Positions 43,843 through 53,096 of a stretch of 64,000 bases of DNA are shown piece by piece. The notes under the pieces were generated by a model. The model was not told where the DNA came from. It saw nothing but the letters and a program-made list of their open reading frames with translations, and searched no databases. Position 1 is the stretch's first letter. Each line of letters opens with the position of its first letter. Location: NCBI GenBank assembly GCA_910588645.1, contig CAJUOY010000009.1:1-64000 (forward strand), given 5' to 3'. The translations under genes were made by a program, and so were the position numbers. This DNA is from an uncultured Christensenellaceae bacterium. Lineage in GTDB: Bacteria > Bacillota > Clostridia > Christensenellales > Borkfalkiaceae.

Positions 43843-44682
43843 TTAAATATAATAAATAGTCAAATAGTAGTTATGCCAAAGCCCAAAAGCAAATTCGGTA
43901 TAAGTCGAAGATGAGATGTTACTCTCACTCAACGACGGGCGCGTCAAATAATAAGATGTTGAATTATAATTTTGAAATATGTGCCACATTACCACCAATT
44001 TACCCTTTCTCGTAGTAACGTGAGCTTTATATTGATAAGCCGCCAACTCATTTTCGGTTATGCCTGTTGTGTAATATCTTTCAGCAAAATTTTTGCTATC
44101 AAAAAGATAAAAATACTCACAATCGGCAAAATCAGAACTCAATAAATTTAAAAGAGCAGTATTATCGTCAACAGTAATTTTTTCTTCACTGACACTTTCG
44201 ATATCCGTAAGCTCAATAACCTTATAAATTACACCGACTTCGGTATCAAACGCCCCTTTCTCAGTAGCGATAGCGGTTATTTTTTCGTTAAGTTTGTCGT
44301 TTGTAGAAAGAACATAACGATTATTATCGACATTTATTCCGTTTAATGAAATTCCGTAAGAGTTTGCGCCTTGGCGTATCGTAAACGAAGTGTTGTTGCC
44401 AGGTGCAGGCGGTTCATTACCAAAATTAGTAAGTTTAGCGGTAAGTACCAAATTAACTATTTCGTCTATATTGCTTTTATCTTCAATAGTAAACTGAAAG
44501 CCGCCCTTTTTTCCGTTCTCGAACGAAACGTCTATTTTATCGCCACCCGATTGCATATCCGCATAGTATTCAATATCAGTTATTGAATTTATTTGATTAG
44601 CCTTATCAGTACAGCCAGCAAACGCAAATAATGCTATACAAGTAATAGCCGATAATAAAAGCGCTAAAACCGTTTTTTTCAT
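43843..44682 (-). CDS. Lipoprotein of unknown function
   Basis: 279 residues from ATG 44682 (AAGGGTG site), rather than the longer frame from 44733. The signal peptide ends LFAFAGCTDKANQ, a good lipobox with Cys about 24. The mature protein shows alternating strands (YYADMQSGGDKIDVSFENG, FTIEDKSNIDEIVNLVL, TSFTIRQGANSYGISLNG) and no catalytic motif I recognise. It stands alone between two hairpins, next to the tRNA-Glu gene. A/T-rich. Confidence 0.65.
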   Translation of the reverse strand: MKKTVLALLLSAITCIALFAFAGCTDKANQINSITDIEYYADMQSGGDKIDVSFENGKKGGFQFTIEDKSNIDEIVNLVLTAKLTNFGNEPPAPGNNTSFTIRQGANSYGISLNGINVDNNRYVLSTNDKLNEKITAIATEKGAFDTEVGVIYKVIELTDIESVSEEKITVDDNTALLNLLSSDFADCEYFYLFDSKNFAERYYTTGITENELAAYQYKAHVTTRKGKLVVMWHIFQNYNSTSYYLTRPSLSESNISSSTYTEFAFGLWHNYYLTIYYI

Positions 44683-44906
44683 ATCATTACACCCTTTTTT
44701 GACTAGTATATCATACGCAAGCCTTTTTAGCAATAGTTTAATTATGATAAATACTTATTAAAATTGAAATGGCAGTTAGGCGTGAGCTTGTCTTGACAAG
44801 TAATTAAAGCGGTTTTAAGCATTGAAAAGTTAAAGCTGATATTTAATCTTAACGCATAAAGAAAAGCTGTAAAGCTTAAACTGCACGACTTAACGGCACA
44901 AAAAAA

Positions 44907-44946
44907 CAAAGCCGACTTTCCATAAATGTGAAAAGTTCGACTTTGT
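44907..44946 (-). terminator. Terminator of the tRNA-Glu gene
   Basis: Minus strand stem CAAAGTCGAACTTTTC with GAAAGTCGGCTTTG (one bulge, one G-U), followed by a seven-T run. Confidence 0.75.
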
Positions 44947-44954
44947 TACTGATT

Positions 44955-45029
44955 GGTGACCCTGCCGGGAATCGAACCCGGGATTGAGCCTTGAGAGGGC
45001 TCCGTCTTAACCGCTTGACCACAGGGCCT
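44955..45029 (-). tRNA. tRNA-Glu (anticodon CTC)
   Basis: A 75-nt cloverleaf with encoded CCA end. Acceptor GGCCCTG pairs with CAGGGTC; the D arm contains GGTCAAGCGGTTAAGAC; the anticodon stem GAGCC/GGCTC closes the loop CTCTCAA, giving anticodon CTC; the T arm is CCGGGTTCGATTCCCGG. The whole resembles bacterial tRNA-Glu. Confidence 0.95.
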
Positions 45030-45050
45030 TATGTCGTTTTTGCTAAGTGA

Positions 45051-45079
45051 TTATATCACATAAGTTATAAGTTGGCAAG
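45051..45079 (-). promoter_or_regulatory. Promoter of tRNA-Glu
   Basis: Minus strand TTGCCA (45079-45074), 17-bp spacer, TATAAT (45056-45051), about 20 bp upstream of the mature tRNA end. Confidence 0.72.
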
Positions 45080-45125
45080 CGAAAACAGCTTTCATTTATC
45101 AAAATTTTTGGCTGATTTTTATTAA

Positions 45126-45260
45126 AAAAACGCAAATCCGCCTGTGCCGTGTTATGAAAAAGTATTAACCCGCTTCTCGCAGGTGGGTGCGCCGAAGCGG
45201 AACATCGTACTTTCCGATAAATCAGACCTTGACTATTTCCGCGAACAAGCCGCTCCCTAA
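45126..45260 (+). pseudogene. Possible 3' remnant of a lost gene
   Basis: A 44-codon open frame without a normal start, ending at TAA 45260, encodes VLTRFSQVGAPKRNIV and SDKSDLDYFREQAAP. Its balanced composition and protein-like sequence stand out against the A/T-rich gap around it (45030-45376), which otherwise shows only the tRNA promoter. The parent family is not recognised. Confidence 0.35.
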
Positions 45261-45376
45261 GTTTTTTTGTGGATTACGAATTTTTCACACCACGCACACC
45301 GCAGACCTGGTATTTCATATTATATATCTTTAAGAACGAAAATGCAACAAGAAAATTTTTACATATTCGATTTTGC

Positions 45377-45405
45377 TTGATTTTTGCCTTCAAAAGCCGT
45401 AAAAT
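45377..45405 (+). promoter_or_regulatory. Promoter of the AspRS gene
   Basis: TTGATT (45377-45382), 17-bp spacer, TAAAAT (45400-45405). Confidence 0.68.
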
Positions 45406-45431
45406 TAAGAAAAACCTTTTTGAGGATTTAT

Positions 45432-46763
45432 ATGGAAGAAATTACGGGCTTTATCCCTCAGACAAGCACCCCCTATTCTGAATTCAAACAGAACCTCGGC
45501 AAAGTAGTTACTATCAAGGGCACAATACACAATATACGCGATATGTCCGACTTTGCCTTTATACTTATAAGAACCGCGCGCGAACTTATTCAGTGCGTAT
45601 ATTCGCCCGAGTTTTCGTCTTACCGCCTTGACGAAAGCGTTGTGGAACAAGCTTCCGCACGCGTCAGCGGAAAAGTAGTAAAAAGCGAAACACGCGACGG
45701 TAGCGAAAGGTTCGAATTGCAAATTCACAATATCGAACTCTTATCCAAACCCGCGGCTATCCCCCCCGTCGTTATTTCCAAAAAACAGGTAACCTGCGAA
45801 CTTTCCGTCAACCTTGACAACCGTCCCGTAACTTTGAGAAATCCCAAAGAGCGCGCAATCTTCAAAATTCAGGAAGGCATACAGCGCGGATTCCGCGAAT
45901 ACCTGCAAACTCAGGGATTTACCGAAATACACTCCCCAAAAATTAACTTTGCTGGCGCGGAAGGCGGCACGAACGTATTCAAACTGGACTACTTCGGAAA
46001 AACCGTATATCTTGCGCAGAGCCCCCAGCTCTATAAGCAGGCGCTTGTTCCCGTCTATGAAAGAGTGTTCGAAGTCGCGCCCGTTTTCCGCGCAGAACAT
46101 CACGACACTTCGAGACATCTGAACGAATACATCTCTATGGACTTCGAAATGGGCTTTATCGAAAGCTTTACCGACATAATGAATATGGAAACGGGTGCGC
46201 TCAAATACATTTTCAATCTTTTGAAAACGGAGTACGCCGCAGAACTCGATTTATGGAAAGTCGAAGTTCCCGAGATTACTTCCATACCCTGCATCCGCTT
46301 TAAGGACGCAAAGGAACTCTGCGTCAAGAAACTGAAAAACATCACCGATATGAAGGACTTCGAACCCGAAGAAGAAGCTTTCCTCGGGAAATGGGCAAAA
46401 CAGCAATTCAATTCCGATTTCCTGTTCGTAACCCACTATCTCTCCAAAAAACGCCCCTTCTACACTATGGACGATCCCGAAGATCCCGAAACGACGCTCT
46501 CCTTCGATCTTTTATTCAGAGGAATAGAGATCACGTCCGGCGGACAAAGAATACACGACTACGATATGCAGGTCGAAAAGATGAAGAGAATGGGTATGAA
46601 CCCCGAAGAATTCGAAACGTATCTTATGTTGCATAAATACGGAGCCCCTCCTCACGGCGGCCTCGGACTCGGGCTTGAAAGATTGACTATGCATTTGCTG
46701 GGATTCAAAAACGTACGCAATGCGACAATGTTCCCCAGAGATATAAACAGAGTTTCACCGTAA
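45432..46763 (+). CDS. aspS: Aspartyl-tRNA(Asn/Asp) synthetase, archaeal type
   Basis: 443 residues from ATG 45432 (GAGGA site). The short length and lack of the bacterial GAD insertion mark the archaeal-type AspRS also found in many Clostridia, often non-discriminating (charging tRNA-Asn with Asp for later amidation). OB-fold anticodon-binding domain: about 15-110. Class II motifs: motif 2 around FEVAPVFRAEHHDTSRHLNE (about 218-237) and motif 3 GLGLGLERLTMHLLGF (about 408-423). tRNA specificity and the matching GatCAB amidotransferase cannot be judged from this window. Confidence 0.9.
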   Translation: MEEITGFIPQTSTPYSEFKQNLGKVVTIKGTIHNIRDMSDFAFILIRTARELIQCVYSPEFSSYRLDESVVEQASARVSGKVVKSETRDGSERFELQIHNIELLSKPAAIPPVVISKKQVTCELSVNLDNRPVTLRNPKERAIFKIQEGIQRGFREYLQTQGFTEIHSPKINFAGAEGGTNVFKLDYFGKTVYLAQSPQLYKQALVPVYERVFEVAPVFRAEHHDTSRHLNEYISMDFEMGFIESFTDIMNMETGALKYIFNLLKTEYAAELDLWKVEVPEITSIPCIRFKDAKELCVKKLKNITDMKDFEPEEEAFLGKWAKQQFNSDFLFVTHYLSKKRPFYTMDDPEDPETTLSFDLLFRGIEITSGGQRIHDYDMQVEKMKRMGMNPEEFETYLMLHKYGAPPHGGLGLGLERLTMHLLGFKNVRNATMFPRDINRVSP

Positions 46764-46774
46764 TTTTAACATTA

Positions 46775-46807
46775 GCGGCGCGGACAATAAGTCCGCGCCG
46801 CATTTTT
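46775..46807 (+). terminator. Terminator after aspS
   Basis: Perfect 11-bp stem GCGGCGCGGAC / GTCCGCGCCGC with loop AATAA, then ATTTTT. Confidence 0.9.
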
Positions 46808-46810
46808 AAT

Positions 46811-46907
46811 AAAAAGAAAACCCGTCGGAAAACATATCCGACGGGTTATCATTTCCCCTGATATTTAACAGCTTTACCGCCGTTTAATATGGCTCCTCCA
46901 TTGGAGG
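46811..46907 (-). ncRNA. Orphan structured small-RNA candidate (about 97 nt)
   Basis: A consensus promoter (46914-46942) is followed within 100 nt by a strong terminator (AACCCGTCGGA / TCCGACGGGTT, then TTTTCTTTTT), with no gene behind it on this strand. Between them are a hairpin TCCTCC-AAT-GGAGGA (about 46893-46907), a long interrupted hairpin ATATT-A-AACGGC / GCTGTT-A-AATAT, and ATCA-GGGGAAA-TGAT. The only reading frame is a five-codon ORF. No known class recognised. Confidence 0.6.
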
Positions 46908-46913
46908 AATTTC

Positions 46914-46942
46914 ATAATATCAAAAATATTGTCGTATGTCAA
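46914..46942 (-). promoter_or_regulatory. Promoter of the orphan small-RNA candidate
   Basis: Minus strand perfect TTGACA (46942-46937), 17-bp spacer, TATTAT (46919-46914). Confidence 0.75.
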
Positions 46943-46977
46943 TACTTTTTGTCTATTTTTGTGCAAATTGTACAAAA

Positions 46978-47682
46978 TTAATCCTGTTTAAAGAGTATTC
47001 TGTGACAATTTTCGCATTCGGTAACTTTACCGCCGGAAATACGCTCCTTACCGGCAAGCGAAAGCTCGTTGCCGCATTTGGAACACCGGCCTTCGTTTAC
47101 CTTGCACAAAATGGGAAAAATACGCTCGCTGCGCTTTTCGTCGTACTTTTTCAAAACGTCTTCCTCTATGCCTTTGGCAAGAGCTTCCAGTTCCTTTTTT
47201 ACGGCCTGAGCCTCCTCCATTTTGGTTTCCTTATATTTTTTGTAGACTTCGGAATACTCCTTGTACTGGTTCTGAACGGCTATCGTCTTTTTCTTCATAG
47301 CCTGATATTCCTCGTCCGCATCCTTTACCGATTTAATGAATGAAGCCGCCTCGGCCTTGATAGCTTTTAACTTTTCCACCAGCTGTAACACGTTTTTCTT
47401 ATAAAAAGAAATATCGGCGCCCCCTCCGACAAGCTCGTCGAGATTGTCGAAATCAGATAACGTTTCCGCAATTTCTTCATACTTTTCCTTTAACTGGTTC
47501 AGGATAGCGTTAAGTTCGCGCGCCTTTGCTTCGAGAGCATCCAACTTTTCGGGCGCCTTTGTAAGGAAATTTTTAGCCTGAACATAATTCTTTCTCTCGT
47601 CGGAATTTGCCATTTCGCGTTCAAGCTTTAAAAGCTTTTCATCTGTTTCCTGATACTTTAAAAGTTTTTCTACCTGTGACAT
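46978..47682 (-). CDS. Coiled-coil protein with C4-type zinc ribbon
   Basis: 234 residues. Residues 1-185 are a long, heptad-rich coiled coil (Leu/Lys/Glu-rich). Residues 195-230 contain CSKCGNELSLAG and CENCHRILF, two CxxC pairs forming a zinc ribbon (zf-RING_7-like). Proteins of this type lie beside nif3 in many bacteria, as here, and are presumed nucleic-acid or protein scaffolds; the role is unknown. AAAGGAG site. It starts 16 bp after the nif3 stop in the same operon. Confidence 0.82.
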   Translation of the reverse strand: MSQVEKLLKYQETDEKLLKLEREMANSDERKNYVQAKNFLTKAPEKLDALEAKARELNAILNQLKEKYEEIAETLSDFDNLDELVGGGADISFYKKNVLQLVEKLKAIKAEAASFIKSVKDADEEYQAMKKKTIAVQNQYKEYSEVYKKYKETKMEEAQAVKKELEALAKGIEEDVLKKYDEKRSERIFPILCKVNEGRCSKCGNELSLAGKERISGGKVTECENCHRILFKQD

Positions 47683-47698
47683 ATTTGCTCCTTTCGTC

Positions 47699-48487
47699 TT
47701 AAAGCAGACTGCCGTCCGTATAGTAATCGGAGGGTACTTTAAGCCCGTCTTTTATTTTATTATAAATTTGATTAAAACCGTAATTTTCAGACGCGTAATG
47801 CGTCATCTCGATTACTGCTATACCTCTGCCGGTAAGGGCGAGAATTTCGTGATGCTTCATATCGGACGACACGAACACGTCTGCGCCGTTTCCGACCGCA
47901 AAAGCTATGTTATGATCGTCACAACCCGCGCCGCAGAACGAAGCTACGCGGGATACCTGTTTATCGGGCGCGCCGTATACCCTTAATCTATCGGTACCAA
48001 ACCTTTCGCCCACAGCTTTTATATAATCCTTTAAACTTGTGCCGGCAACGTCGTAAATCCGACCGTATGCACCGTTTTCCAGATTTGCGGCACATACGGC
48101 GCTTTCGCCGCCCAAGCCGCGCATAAGATAATAATCTATTCCGTTTGGTGCCGCGTCGAAGTTAAGGTGCATACTAATTACCGAAATCCCGTGTTTTAAA
48201 CACTCCGCTAAGGCGATCGACAGAGGGTTGTCCGTAAGATCAAGTTTTGAAATTCCGCCGTAAATCGCGGGATGATGAGTGATTATGAGGTTATACCCCG
48301 ACTGTACCGCCCTTTCAATCGCGCTCTTTGTGAGATCGAGGGCAAACAATGCGCCCGTGACCTCATTCCCGCTATTGATTATTATCCCGCTGTTATCGTA
48401 CATATCAAACTTTTTACAGAAGTCATCCGATAGCTTTACAGGGGCTACGCTCTCTTCGAGATACTTTAAAATCTCTTTCGTCTTCAT
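47699..48487 (-). CDS. Nif3-like dinuclear metal centre protein
   Basis: 262 residues. Conserved NIF3 metal ligands appear in order: LIITHHPAIYGGISKLDL (about 66-83), HGISVISMHLNFDAAPNGIDYYL (part; about 94-116) and AVIEMTHYASEN (about 224-235). The family (formerly proposed as GTP cyclohydrolase I type 2) binds two metal ions; its reaction remains uncertain. Starts with an ATGA overlap with trmK. Confidence 0.88.
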   Translation of the reverse strand: MKTKEILKYLEESVAPVKLSDDFCKKFDMYDNSGIIINSGNEVTGALFALDLTKSAIERAVQSGYNLIITHHPAIYGGISKLDLTDNPLSIALAECLKHGISVISMHLNFDAAPNGIDYYLMRGLGGESAVCAANLENGAYGRIYDVAGTSLKDYIKAVGERFGTDRLRVYGAPDKQVSRVASFCGAGCDDHNIAFAVGNGADVFVSSDMKHHEILALTGRGIAVIEMTHYASENYGFNQIYNKIKDGLKVPSDYYTDGSLL

Positions 48488-49119
48488 TTCAACACGCTCT
48501 TAATAAGTTCTAACTGTCTTTCGATCTCTCTTCTCGCCGAACTGTTTAAAGGGCGAGAAAGATATTCCTCCCTTTTGGAAAGTTCGTTTAAGAGAAATCT
48601 TCTGCACGTTTCAGTTTCCGTCGACGTACCGTATTCGAGCTCCGCTTCCGAATAATTTCTATTATTGCCCGAACGCTTGCCCTTTATTACAAAATAAAAT
48701 TTTCCGCCGCTTTCGAAAACTTCGTCTTCGGTTATTTCCGCGCCGCTATTCAATAAATACTCTCTCACCGCCCGGCAGTTTTTCATTGGCTGAAATACGA
48801 AATTACGGGGAATAAACGACCTTTCGAGTATACTTACTATCTCTTCTCCGCCCATTCCCGCAATGAGAGTTAGTTCGATATTTTCATCAACTTCATCGAG
48901 CCCGAAACAGCAGACCGAGGCTGCGCGCCCCTCTTCTATGTAGTCCTTCAAAAGTCTTTCCGCCTTTGCAAGGCATTTTGAACTTACGTCCGAAATTACC
49001 GCCCGCTTGCACAAGTTGTTTTCAAGCATATAGAGCGTACAGTAACCGTGATCGCAGCCGATGTCCGCAAAAGTTTCGCACTTTTCAAGATAGGCGCAGA
49101 GTTTATTTATCCTGTCCAT
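48484..49119 (-). CDS. trmK: tRNA (adenine(22)-N1)-methyltransferase TrmK
   Basis: 211 residues. The SAM-binding core is clear: CETFADIGCDHGYCTLYML (about 14-32) and LTLIAGMGGEEIVSILE (about 78-94), the signature of the COG2384/TrmK family that methylates A22 of tRNA. FQPMKNCRAVREYLLNSG follows. The C-terminal coiled coil (about 170-211) is typical. No ribosome site of its own; it follows rpoD by 4 bp and is coupled to it. Confidence 0.9.
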   Translation of the reverse strand: MDRINKLCAYLEKCETFADIGCDHGYCTLYMLENNLCKRAVISDVSSKCLAKAERLLKDYIEEGRAASVCCFGLDEVDENIELTLIAGMGGEEIVSILERSFIPRNFVFQPMKNCRAVREYLLNSGAEITEDEVFESGGKFYFVIKGKRSGNNRNYSEAELEYGTSTETETCRRFLLNELSKREEYLSRPLNSSARREIERQLELIKSVLK

Positions 49120-49123
49120 AGAA

Positions 49124-50185
49124 TTACGTATCTAGGAAATCCTTCAAATGTTTCGATCTCGAAGGATGTCTCAGTTTTCTGAGCGCCTTCGCCTCTATCT
49201 GACGAATTCTTTCACGGGTGACGTTAAACTCTTTTCCAACTTCTTCAAGGGTGCGGGGCCTGCCGTCGTCTACGCCGTAACGAAGCCTTAAAACCTTTTC
49301 TTCACGCGGGGTAAGGCTGTTGAGAACCGAAAGCAATGTCTCTTTAAGCATTGTTGTGGACACGCTGTCCGAAGGCGTAGTCGTAGTAACGTCCTCGATA
49401 AAGTCGCCGAGGTGGCTGTCCTCTTCCTCGCCTATGGGCGTTTCGAGAGATACGGGATCCTGAGCTATTTTCTGAATTTCGCAGACGCGCTCCTCGCTGA
49501 TACCCATTTCTCTTGCAATTTCCGCAGGAGTAGGCTCCCTGCCGTACTTCTGCAAAAGTATGCGGGATACTCTCGTAAGCTTATTTATCGTCTCCACCAT
49601 ATGCACGGGAATACGAATAGTTCTCGCCTGATCTGCTATCGCCCTTGTGATTGCCTGACGGATCCACCAGGTTGCATACGTTGAAAATTTAAAACCTTTC
49701 TGATAGTCGAACTTCTCAACGGCTTTCATAAGTCCGAGGTTGCCTTCCTGAATGAGATCGAGAAATAGCATTCCGCGTCCAACGTAGCGCTTGGCTATGG
49801 ATACGACCAACCTGAGATTGGCTTCGGATAGCTGTTTTTTTGCGTCCTCGTCGCCCTCCTCCTGCATTCTGCGGGCAAGCTCTATTTCATCGTCGCCCGA
49901 AAGCAGAGGAACCCTTCCTATATCCTTTAAATACATCTTTACGGGATCGTCGAGACCTATATCGGACAGAGCCTGTTCGTACAGCTCTCTGTCGCGCTCG
50001 GCTTCGTCTATAATCTGTATTCCTGCGTCGGCAATAGACTTATAGACGAAATCCATCTGCGTGGGAGTGGTTTCGTACTTTTCCATTATGTCGCAGAGAG
50101 TATTTGTAGTGATAGAGCCCTTTGCGCCGTAAGTCTCTATGATGTGTTTTAAAATCTCACTTAATTTCTGTTCCGATAAATTCAT
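49124..50185 (-). CDS. rpoD: Primary sigma factor RpoD (SigA)
   Basis: 353 residues from ATG 50185, chosen for its GGAGGTAAAG site; the frame extends upstream without one. Region 1.1 (about 1-75), region 1.2 ([15 protein letters not shown]), region 2 ([38 protein letters not shown]), region 3 and region 4 ([38 protein letters not shown]) are all present. This is the housekeeping sigma factor that would read the TTGACA-17-TATAAT promoters seen across the window. It is in the dgt-dnaG-rpoD operon. Confidence 0.96.
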   Translation of the reverse strand: MNLSEQKLSEILKHIIETYGAKGSITTNTLCDIMEKYETTPTQMDFVYKSIADAGIQIIDEAERDRELYEQALSDIGLDDPVKMYLKDIGRVPLLSGDDEIELARRMQEEGDEDAKKQLSEANLRLVVSIAKRYVGRGMLFLDLIQEGNLGLMKAVEKFDYQKGFKFSTYATWWIRQAITRAIADQARTIRIPVHMVETINKLTRVSRILLQKYGREPTPAEIAREMGISEERVCEIQKIAQDPVSLETPIGEEEDSHLGDFIEDVTTTTPSDSVSTTMLKETLLSVLNSLTPREEKVLRLRYGVDDGRPRTLEEVGKEFNVTRERIRQIEAKALRKLRHPSRSKHLKDFLDT

Positions 50186-50222
50186 ATTCTTTACCTCCGT
50201 CTTTTGAATATTTCCGCCTGAT

Positions 50223-52001
50223 TTATTGCCGTATCTTCTTTCTTTCGGCAATAAAGCTTTGCAGCAACGCCGTCAATTTTTTACGTTTTACTATATCCGT
50301 TTCGACCGCGATATTTTTCTTTAATTCCGCAATTTTGCGATCAATATCGTAAAGCTTTAAAGTCTTTACGCAATCTTCGAAATACTTTTCGGCAACTTCG
50401 CCTTTTAATCTGTCCCCGTCCGAGTAATCGAATATCCGTATTATCTCCGCATATTCTTCCGAGCCCTCGTCAAACAGTTCCAACAATTCGGCCGGTCGTA
50501 TTTTTTCTTCCAAAATCTTTTGCGCCTTGACATACCTCGCTATGATCGCGTGCACTTCTCCGACAAAAGCTACATTCTCTATCTCCGTTCCGTCAGTAAT
50601 TTTAGAACCAAATAAATATGCCGCTATTACGAACCTCGACGCCCTGTCCCATACGGACGAATTATCCTTTCTTTCCGCTATCTTTACCGCGGGTGCAGGC
50701 TCCGCGGGAACCGAGTCGACATCGCGCCGCAAAGATTCATACGTCAATCCCGTGGTATCCCTGAGCTGTTTTATCAGATCTTCCTGTTCGGAAGCGCTTG
50801 CCGCCGTCCTGATAATTTTTACCGCTTCCGCAACGTACTTTCTCTTATCGTCCGATTTTGTAAGATCAAAGCTCTTAGCGGCCGATTTAAGTCTGTAATC
50901 TATAAGAGGCATAGCCGCGTCAAGCCGCCGTCTATACTCGTCTGCGCCGAGTTTATTTATCACGTCGTCCGGATCGAGGCCGTCCGTAAGCGGAACTACC
51001 TTGACCGTTAAACCGTTATTAATGAATATATCGAGGCCCCTGTCGTTGGCTTTTTGTCCCGCCGCGTCGCCGTCATAACTGACAAGCACGTTATCGGAGT
51101 ACCTTTTCAACAGTCTTGCCTGATCCTGCGTAAGCGAAGTACCCATACTTGCGACTACGTTCTTGAACCCCGCTTTATACAGGGAAATGGTATCCATATA
51201 CCCTTCAACCATTATAACGTTACTTATAGTTTGAGCTTTTTTAAGCTTTTTTAAAAGATTTACGTTATAAAGCGACTTGCTTTTATTGAATACAAGCGTG
51301 TCGCGGGTGTTCTTGTATTTGCCGAAGTCCACTTTTTCAAGCTTCCTTCCGCCGAACGCAATAACTTCGTTCATTGCGTTTATGATGGGAAAAATCAGTC
51401 TGTCCCCTTGTGAATCTATCAGACGACCGTCCACCTCGCTCACGGCTCCGCTGTCCAGCATATCCTGTCTTGAATATCCCTTTTGCAACAGATACTTGGG
51501 AAGGTCGTTGAAATTGAGACTTGCGCCGAGGCCGAACGTACGCACGATCCCTGCGGGGATCTGCCTCCTATATATATATTCGAGGAATTTGTCCGCCTTT
51601 CCGGAATTGAGATTTGCGAGATAAAAATGCGCGCAATCATTGAGAATTTGTAAAATAACGTCCTTTTTTCTCTTCAGTTCAACGGTCTTGCCGTTATCGA
51701 AAGCAGTTTGCGGCATTGGCAGATTTACTCTTTCCGCAAGCATTTTCACCGCGTCCATAAACTCGATGTTTTCCATACTTTGGACAAACTTTATAACGTC
51801 GCCCGATTCGCCGCAGCCGAAACAGTGATAAAACTGATCTGATTCGTTCAAGGCAAACGAGGGAGTCTTTTCGTGATGAAAAGGACAGCACGCCCACCAG
51901 TTTCCGCCCCGCCGTTCAAGCGATATGTAATTGCCCGCTATCTCGATTATATTCAGTTTTTGTTTGAGAGTTGACAAAAACTCCTTTAATTCGCCAGCCA
52001 T
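50223..52001 (-). CDS. dnaG: DNA primase
   Basis: 592 residues. The CHC2 zinc finger covers about 38-68 ([24 protein letters not shown]). The Toprim core (about 255-345) has [10 protein letters not shown] with the catalytic Glu and [11 protein letters not shown] with the metal-binding Asp residues. A C-terminal helicase-interaction domain (about 450-592) completes it. DnaG makes replication primers. It starts just before the dgt stop without a clear ribosome site, so coupling is likely. Confidence 0.96.
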   Translation of the reverse strand: MAGELKEFLSTLKQKLNIIEIAGNYISLERRGGNWWACCPFHHEKTPSFALNESDQFYHCFGCGESGDVIKFVQSMENIEFMDAVKMLAERVNLPMPQTAFDNGKTVELKRKKDVILQILNDCAHFYLANLNSGKADKFLEYIYRRQIPAGIVRTFGLGASLNFNDLPKYLLQKGYSRQDMLDSGAVSEVDGRLIDSQGDRLIFPIINAMNEVIAFGGRKLEKVDFGKYKNTRDTLVFNKSKSLYNVNLLKKLKKAQTISNVIMVEGYMDTISLYKAGFKNVVASMGTSLTQDQARLLKRYSDNVLVSYDGDAAGQKANDRGLDIFINNGLTVKVVPLTDGLDPDDVINKLGADEYRRRLDAAMPLIDYRLKSAAKSFDLTKSDDKRKYVAEAVKIIRTAASASEQEDLIKQLRDTTGLTYESLRRDVDSVPAEPAPAVKIAERKDNSSVWDRASRFVIAAYLFGSKITDGTEIENVAFVGEVHAIIARYVKAQKILEEKIRPAELLELFDEGSEEYAEIIRIFDYSDGDRLKGEVAEKYFEDCVKTLKLYDIDRKIAELKKNIAVETDIVKRKKLTALLQSFIAERKKIRQ

Positions 52002-52002
52002 A

Positions 52003-53022
52003 TCAATTCGCTTCGTCTATAAAAGTCCAGCCCTTAGGTACAAAAATTTTATTGAACATATACATAGCGTATCTGTCCGTCATAGAGGAAAGATAGTCGC
52101 ATACCGCCTGTTCCTTCCCGTATTCGTCTATTAAATCTATATAACTTTGCGGAAGTTCACCACTGTTTTCAATGAAGTATCCGTACATAGCGGTAAGCAT
52201 TCTCTCCGCCTTTTCCTCTTCCCGTTTGGAACTTTCGGAAAAATACACTCTTTCGAACATAAAGGAACGCAGCGCGTCGCTGGCCTTTAAAACGTCCTCT
52301 TCCATAACTACGACGTTTTTCCCGTAAGATGCGCGGCAAACCGAAGATATCGCGGTATTTATCCGCTCGCGCGAACTTGTCCCAAGCGTCTTTATTATCT
52401 CCGCGGGAACGTCCCCGTCCTTAAGTATGCCTGCGCGTATCGCGTCGTCGAGGTCGTGATTTATATATGCTATCCTGTCCGCGACGGAAACGCACTTGCC
52501 TTCCAGCGTGGATGGCGTACCGCTCTTTGGATGATTCAAAATACCGTCGCGCACTTCCTTTGTAAGGTTCAGCCCTTTGCCGTCCTTTTCAAGGACTTCC
52601 ACCACGCGCACAGACTGCACGTTGTGCTTGAAGCCGTTTGGCGACAGCTTGTCCAATATTCTCTCTCCGCTGTGCCCGAACGGCGTGTGCCCGAGATCGT
52701 GTCCGAGCGCTATTGCTTCCGCAAGATCTTCGTTTAACGAAAGCGAGCGCGCAATGCTCCTTGCTATCTGAGAGACGTCGAGCGTATGCGTAAGTCTCGT
52801 TATGTAATGATCGCCTTCGGGAGAAAAAAATACTTGCGTCTTATTTTTAAGCCGCCTGAAAGCTTTACAGTAAATTATTCTGTCCCTGTCCCTCTGAAAC
52901 TCCGTGCGCATTTCGCAAGGAGCTTCGTATCTGTCCCTGCCCGCGGTATTTTCAGACCTGCAAGCATAGGGCGACAGAAACATTTTTTCGATTTCAAACG
53001 TTCTTTCCCTTATCGATTTCAT
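52003..53022 (-). CDS. dgt: Deoxyguanosine triphosphate triphosphohydrolase-like protein
   Basis: 339 residues. The HD-domain pattern is complete: RLTHTLDVSQIARSIARSL (about 75-93), ALGHDLGHTPFGHSGERIL (about 105-123) and YINHDLDDAI (about 189-198). Such enzymes hydrolyse dNTPs to deoxynucleosides and triphosphate. Directly upstream of dnaG, as in many Clostridia. A GGAG site precedes the ATG. First gene of this operon. Confidence 0.92.
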   Translation of the reverse strand: MKSIRERTFEIEKMFLSPYACRSENTAGRDRYEAPCEMRTEFQRDRDRIIYCKAFRRLKNKTQVFFSPEGDHYITRLTHTLDVSQIARSIARSLSLNEDLAEAIALGHDLGHTPFGHSGERILDKLSPNGFKHNVQSVRVVEVLEKDGKGLNLTKEVRDGILNHPKSGTPSTLEGKCVSVADRIAYINHDLDDAIRAGILKDGDVPAEIIKTLGTSSRERINTAISSVCRASYGKNVVVMEEDVLKASDALRSFMFERVYFSESSKREEEKAERMLTAMYGYFIENSGELPQSYIDLIDEYGKEQAVCDYLSSMTDRYAMYMFNKIFVPKGWTFIDEAN

Positions 53023-53096
53023 CTTGTGCTCCGTTTAATAATACGAAAAAAATTTAAAAATTACTTTTTTTTGCAAAAAAATCTTTATTTTATATA

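Noticed and set aside
45261..45431. T-box or other riboswitch upstream of the AspRS gene
   Set aside because: The promoter at 45377 leaves a leader of about 20 nt, too short for a regulatory RNA.
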